Shown: piece by piece, positions 62,901 through 64,000 of the stretch
Position numbering within the stretch: position 1 is the stretch's first letter
Layout of the letters: the number at the start of each line of letters is the position of its first letter
Origin: Vibrio campbellii CAIM 519 = NBRC 15631 = ATCC 25920
GTDB lineage: Bacteria > Pseudomonadota > Gammaproteobacteria > Enterobacterales > Vibrionaceae
Assembly (NCBI RefSeq): GCF_002163755.1
Contig: NZ_CP015863.1
Location: forward strand, 496,001 to 560,000
Reading direction: 5' to 3'
DNA: 64,000 bases
Made by a program: the position numbers and the translations under genes
Notes under the pieces: generated by a model
Seen by the model: only the letters and a program-made list of their open reading frames with translations
Database searches by the model: none
What the model was told of the DNA's origin: nothing

Positions 62901-64000
62901 TTTGGCGGAAGTAATCAGTCACCAAGCGCTCTTTAGACGATAAGACGGCCATCGGGGTGTCATCACCCATTGAACCTACCGCTTCTTGTCCCATATCACC
63001 AAGGACTCGCAGTACTTGATCGACCTCTTCATTGCTCATGGCAAATTGCTTTTGATAAGTCTTAAGCAAGTCTTCATCAAAGCTGCGTTCGCCAACTTGA
63101 TCTTCAGGTAGCTGAGCAAAAGGTGTGAGTTTGCGAACGTTGTTTTCCATCCACTCGCGGTAAGGGTGACGAGATTTCAGATCGTTATCGATCTCGCTAG
63201 ACTGCCAGAGCTTCCCTTTACGAGTATCGACAACCAGCAGTTCACCCGGACCAACACGGCCTTTCTCCGCAACTTCATCGGGAGCGTAATCCCAAATCCC
63301 TACCTCTGATGCCAGGGTGATAAATTTGTCTTTAGTAATCACATAACGTGCAGGGCGCAAACCGTTACGGTCTAGGTTACAAGCAGCGTAACGGCCGTCG
63401 GACAATACGATGCCTGCCGGACCATCCCATGGTTCCATGTGCTTAGAGTTGAAGTCGTAAAACGCTCGCAGATCTGGATCCATGTCTGGGTGATTCTGCC
63501 ACGCTGGTGGCACAAGCATGCGCATGGCACGGAAGATATCCATACCGCCAGAAAGGAATAGATCCAACATATTATCCAAGCTGGAAGAATCTGAACCTGT
63601 CTCGTTCACAAACGGTGCTGCGGTTTGTAGGTCTGGCAGCAGTGGTGATGAGAACTTGTAAGCTCGCGCTCGTGCCCATTGGCGGTTACCTTCAATGGTG
63701 TTGATCTCACCATTATGAGCGAGGTAACGGAACGGCTGAGCTAATGGCCAACGCGGTTGAGTGTTGGTAGAAAAACGCTGATGGAACAGGCAGATAGCAG
63801 ATTCCATGCGCAGATCTGCAAGATCAAGATAGAAACGCGGTAAGTCCGCAGGCATGCACAAGCCTTTGTACACCAAAACTTGTGTCGACAAGCTACAGAT
63901 GTAGAAATCAGGATCTTCGGTGATTTGTTTCTCGATGCGACGGCGTGCGATGTAGAGTCGACGCTCAATGTCACGCTCGCGCCAACCTGCCGAGGCAGAA
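59965..64000 (-). CDS. gltB: Glutamate synthase (NADPH) large subunit GltB, 5'-truncated by window edge
   Basis: Converts glutamine and 2-oxoglutarate to two glutamates. The frame runs unbroken off the right edge, so the TTG at 63891 is not the start; upstream codons read IERRLYIARRRIEKQ and DPDFYICSL in frame. About 1344 residues are visible of a protein near 1490. Visible: the rest of the class II amidotransferase domain, the central domain, the FMN-binding synthase domain with the 3Fe-4S motif CKFLRICHLNNC, and the C-terminal glycine-rich beta-helix. The N-terminal catalytic Cys is outside the window. No frameshift seen. Confidence 0.96.
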   Translation of the reverse strand, partial: SASAGWRERDIERRLYIARRRIEKQITEDPDFYICSLSTQVLVYKGLCMPADLPRFYLDLADLRMESAICLFHQRFSTNTQPRWPLAQPFRYLAHNGEINTIEGNRQWARARAYKFSSPLLPDLQTAAPFVNETGSDSSSLDNMLDLFLSGGMDIFRAMRMLVPPAWQNHPDMDPDLRAFYDFNSKHMEPWDGPAGIVLSDGRYAACNLDRNGLRPARYVITKDKFITLASEVGIWDYAPDEVAEKGRVGPGELLVVDTRKGKLWQSSEIDNDLKSRHPYREWMENNVRKLTPFAQLPEDQVGERSFDEDLLKTYQKQFAMSNEEVDQVLRVLGDMGQEAVGSMGDDTPMAVLSSKERLVTDYFRQKFAQVTNPPIDPLREKHVMSLATSIGQEMNVFCETDGHAYRVTFDSPVLLYSDMQQLLELGDDHYRNTILDINYDPQQKDLKQAIDDLCEQAEQVVREGTVLVVLSDRALVKGKLPIPAAMAVGAVQTRLIDANLRCDANIVVETATARDPHQFAVLLGFGATAVYPYLAYEALGKLIDDKALEKDYRDVMQNYQYGINKGLYKIMSKMGISTIASYRCSQLFEAVGLSQEVVDLCFKGVTTRIEGANFDDFQQDLYNLSRKAWAKRKAIEHGGLLKYVHGGEYHAYNPDVVGTLQTAVKSGESNDYQSFAKQVNQRPVAMLRDLMVLKKSDSPLPLEQIEPSTELFKRFDSAAMSIGALSPEAHEALATAMNRLGGYSNSGEGGEDPRRFGTERNSRIKQIASGRFGVTPHYLTNADLLQIKVAQGAKPGEGGQLPGHKVTAEIAKLRYSVQGVTLISPPPHHDIYSIEDLAQLIFDLKQVNPNALVSVKLVSEPGVGTIATGVAKAYADLITISGYDGGTAASPLTSVKYAGSPWELGLAETQQALVANGLRHKIRLQVDGGLKTGLDVVKAAILGAESFGFGTAPMVAMGCKFLRICHLNNCATGVATQDETLRKEYFKGLPEMVMNYFIGLADEVRGLLAELGVEKLTDLIGRTDLLETVEGLTAKQTKLDLSNILEAPVSPEGHPLYWTQPNTPFDKAELNNKIIEDALQAVEKRQSASFFYNVINTDRSVGARLSGEIAQRYGNQGMAATPIKLHLDGTAGQSFGVWNAGGVELYLTGDANDYVGKGMAGGKVVIKPHLGTAFKCNEATIIGNTCLYGATGGKLFAAGKAGERFGVRNSGTIAVIEGAGDNACEYMTGGIVAILGATGVNFGAGMTGGFAYVLDENQDFQGRVNNESVEAISLSDLYIHQEHLRGLIAEHLEETGSSHAEDILANFDEWIPKFYLVKPQAADLRTLLGHQSRSAAELRVQAQ

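Noticed and set aside
63741..63891. TTG at 63891 as the GltB start
   Set aside because: The reading frame continues upstream to the window edge with conserved GltB sequence, so the gene is cut by the window rather than starting here.

Overview
The window looks like a stretch of a Vibrio chromosome, probably from the Harveyi clade (parahaemolyticus, alginolyticus or campbellii type). That reading rests on protein similarity recalled from memory, on the gene order (tolC divergent from nudF-yqiB-cpdA-yqiA-parE-parC; rplM-rpsI-petABC-sspAB; lpoA-yraN-diaA-dolP; a complete dcw cluster followed by lpxC, dciA and secA), and on the use of DciA rather than DnaC. Species cannot be fixed from sequence reading alone. 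Almost all of the window is conserved core genome. I see no prophage, insertion sequence, CRISPR array, tRNA or rRNA.

Layout. 1-3.1 kb: hldE (LPS heptose) and, convergently, tolC (outer-membrane efflux channel), separated by a palindromic intergenic element. 3.3-10.3 kb: nudF, yqiB, cpdA, yqiA, parE and parC. 10.4-13.6 kb (minus): periplasmic proteases degQ and degS, and zapG. 13.8-16.0 kb: zapE, then rplM-rpsI. 16.6-20.4 kb: petABC (cytochrome bc1) and sspAB (ClpXP adaptor). 20.5-24.0 kb (minus): lpoA-yraN-diaA-dolP. 24.0-25.9 kb: rsmI, a repeat-rich spacer and the RNase P RNA gene rnpB. 26.0-42.7 kb: the dcw cluster rsmH-ftsL-ftsI-murE-murF-mraY-murD-ftsW-murG-murC-ftsQ-ftsA-ftsZ, then lpxC. 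42.8-46.9 kb: dciA (minus), secA and mutT. 47.0-52.7 kb: dapB, carA and carB. 53.1-58.4 kb: a TSUP permease, an overlapping convergent LysR regulator, a TRIC-type membrane protein, the mtnN-cbiB-btuF operon and a DUF1499 lipoprotein. 58.5-64 kb (minus): gltD and gltB, the latter cut by the window edge.

The dominant theme is envelope construction and division: peptidoglycan precursors (murE, F, D, G, C, mraY), septal synthesis (ftsI, ftsW, ftsL, ftsQ, ftsA, ftsZ, zapE, zapG), lipid A and LPS (lpxC, hldE), envelope quality control (degS, degQ, lpoA, dolP) and secretion (secA, tolC). Alongside these lie chromosome maintenance (parE, parC, diaA, dciA), respiration (petABC) and nitrogen or nucleotide metabolism (carAB, gltBD, dapB).

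I found no novel multigene system. The most unusual features are in non-coding DNA: an apparent triplication of a roughly 24-nt hairpin unit in the P3 region of rnpB, the composite repeat block just upstream of it, a palindromic element between hldE and tolC, and an inverted repeat between murC and ftsQ. The division cluster also lacks mraZ and ddl at their common positions.
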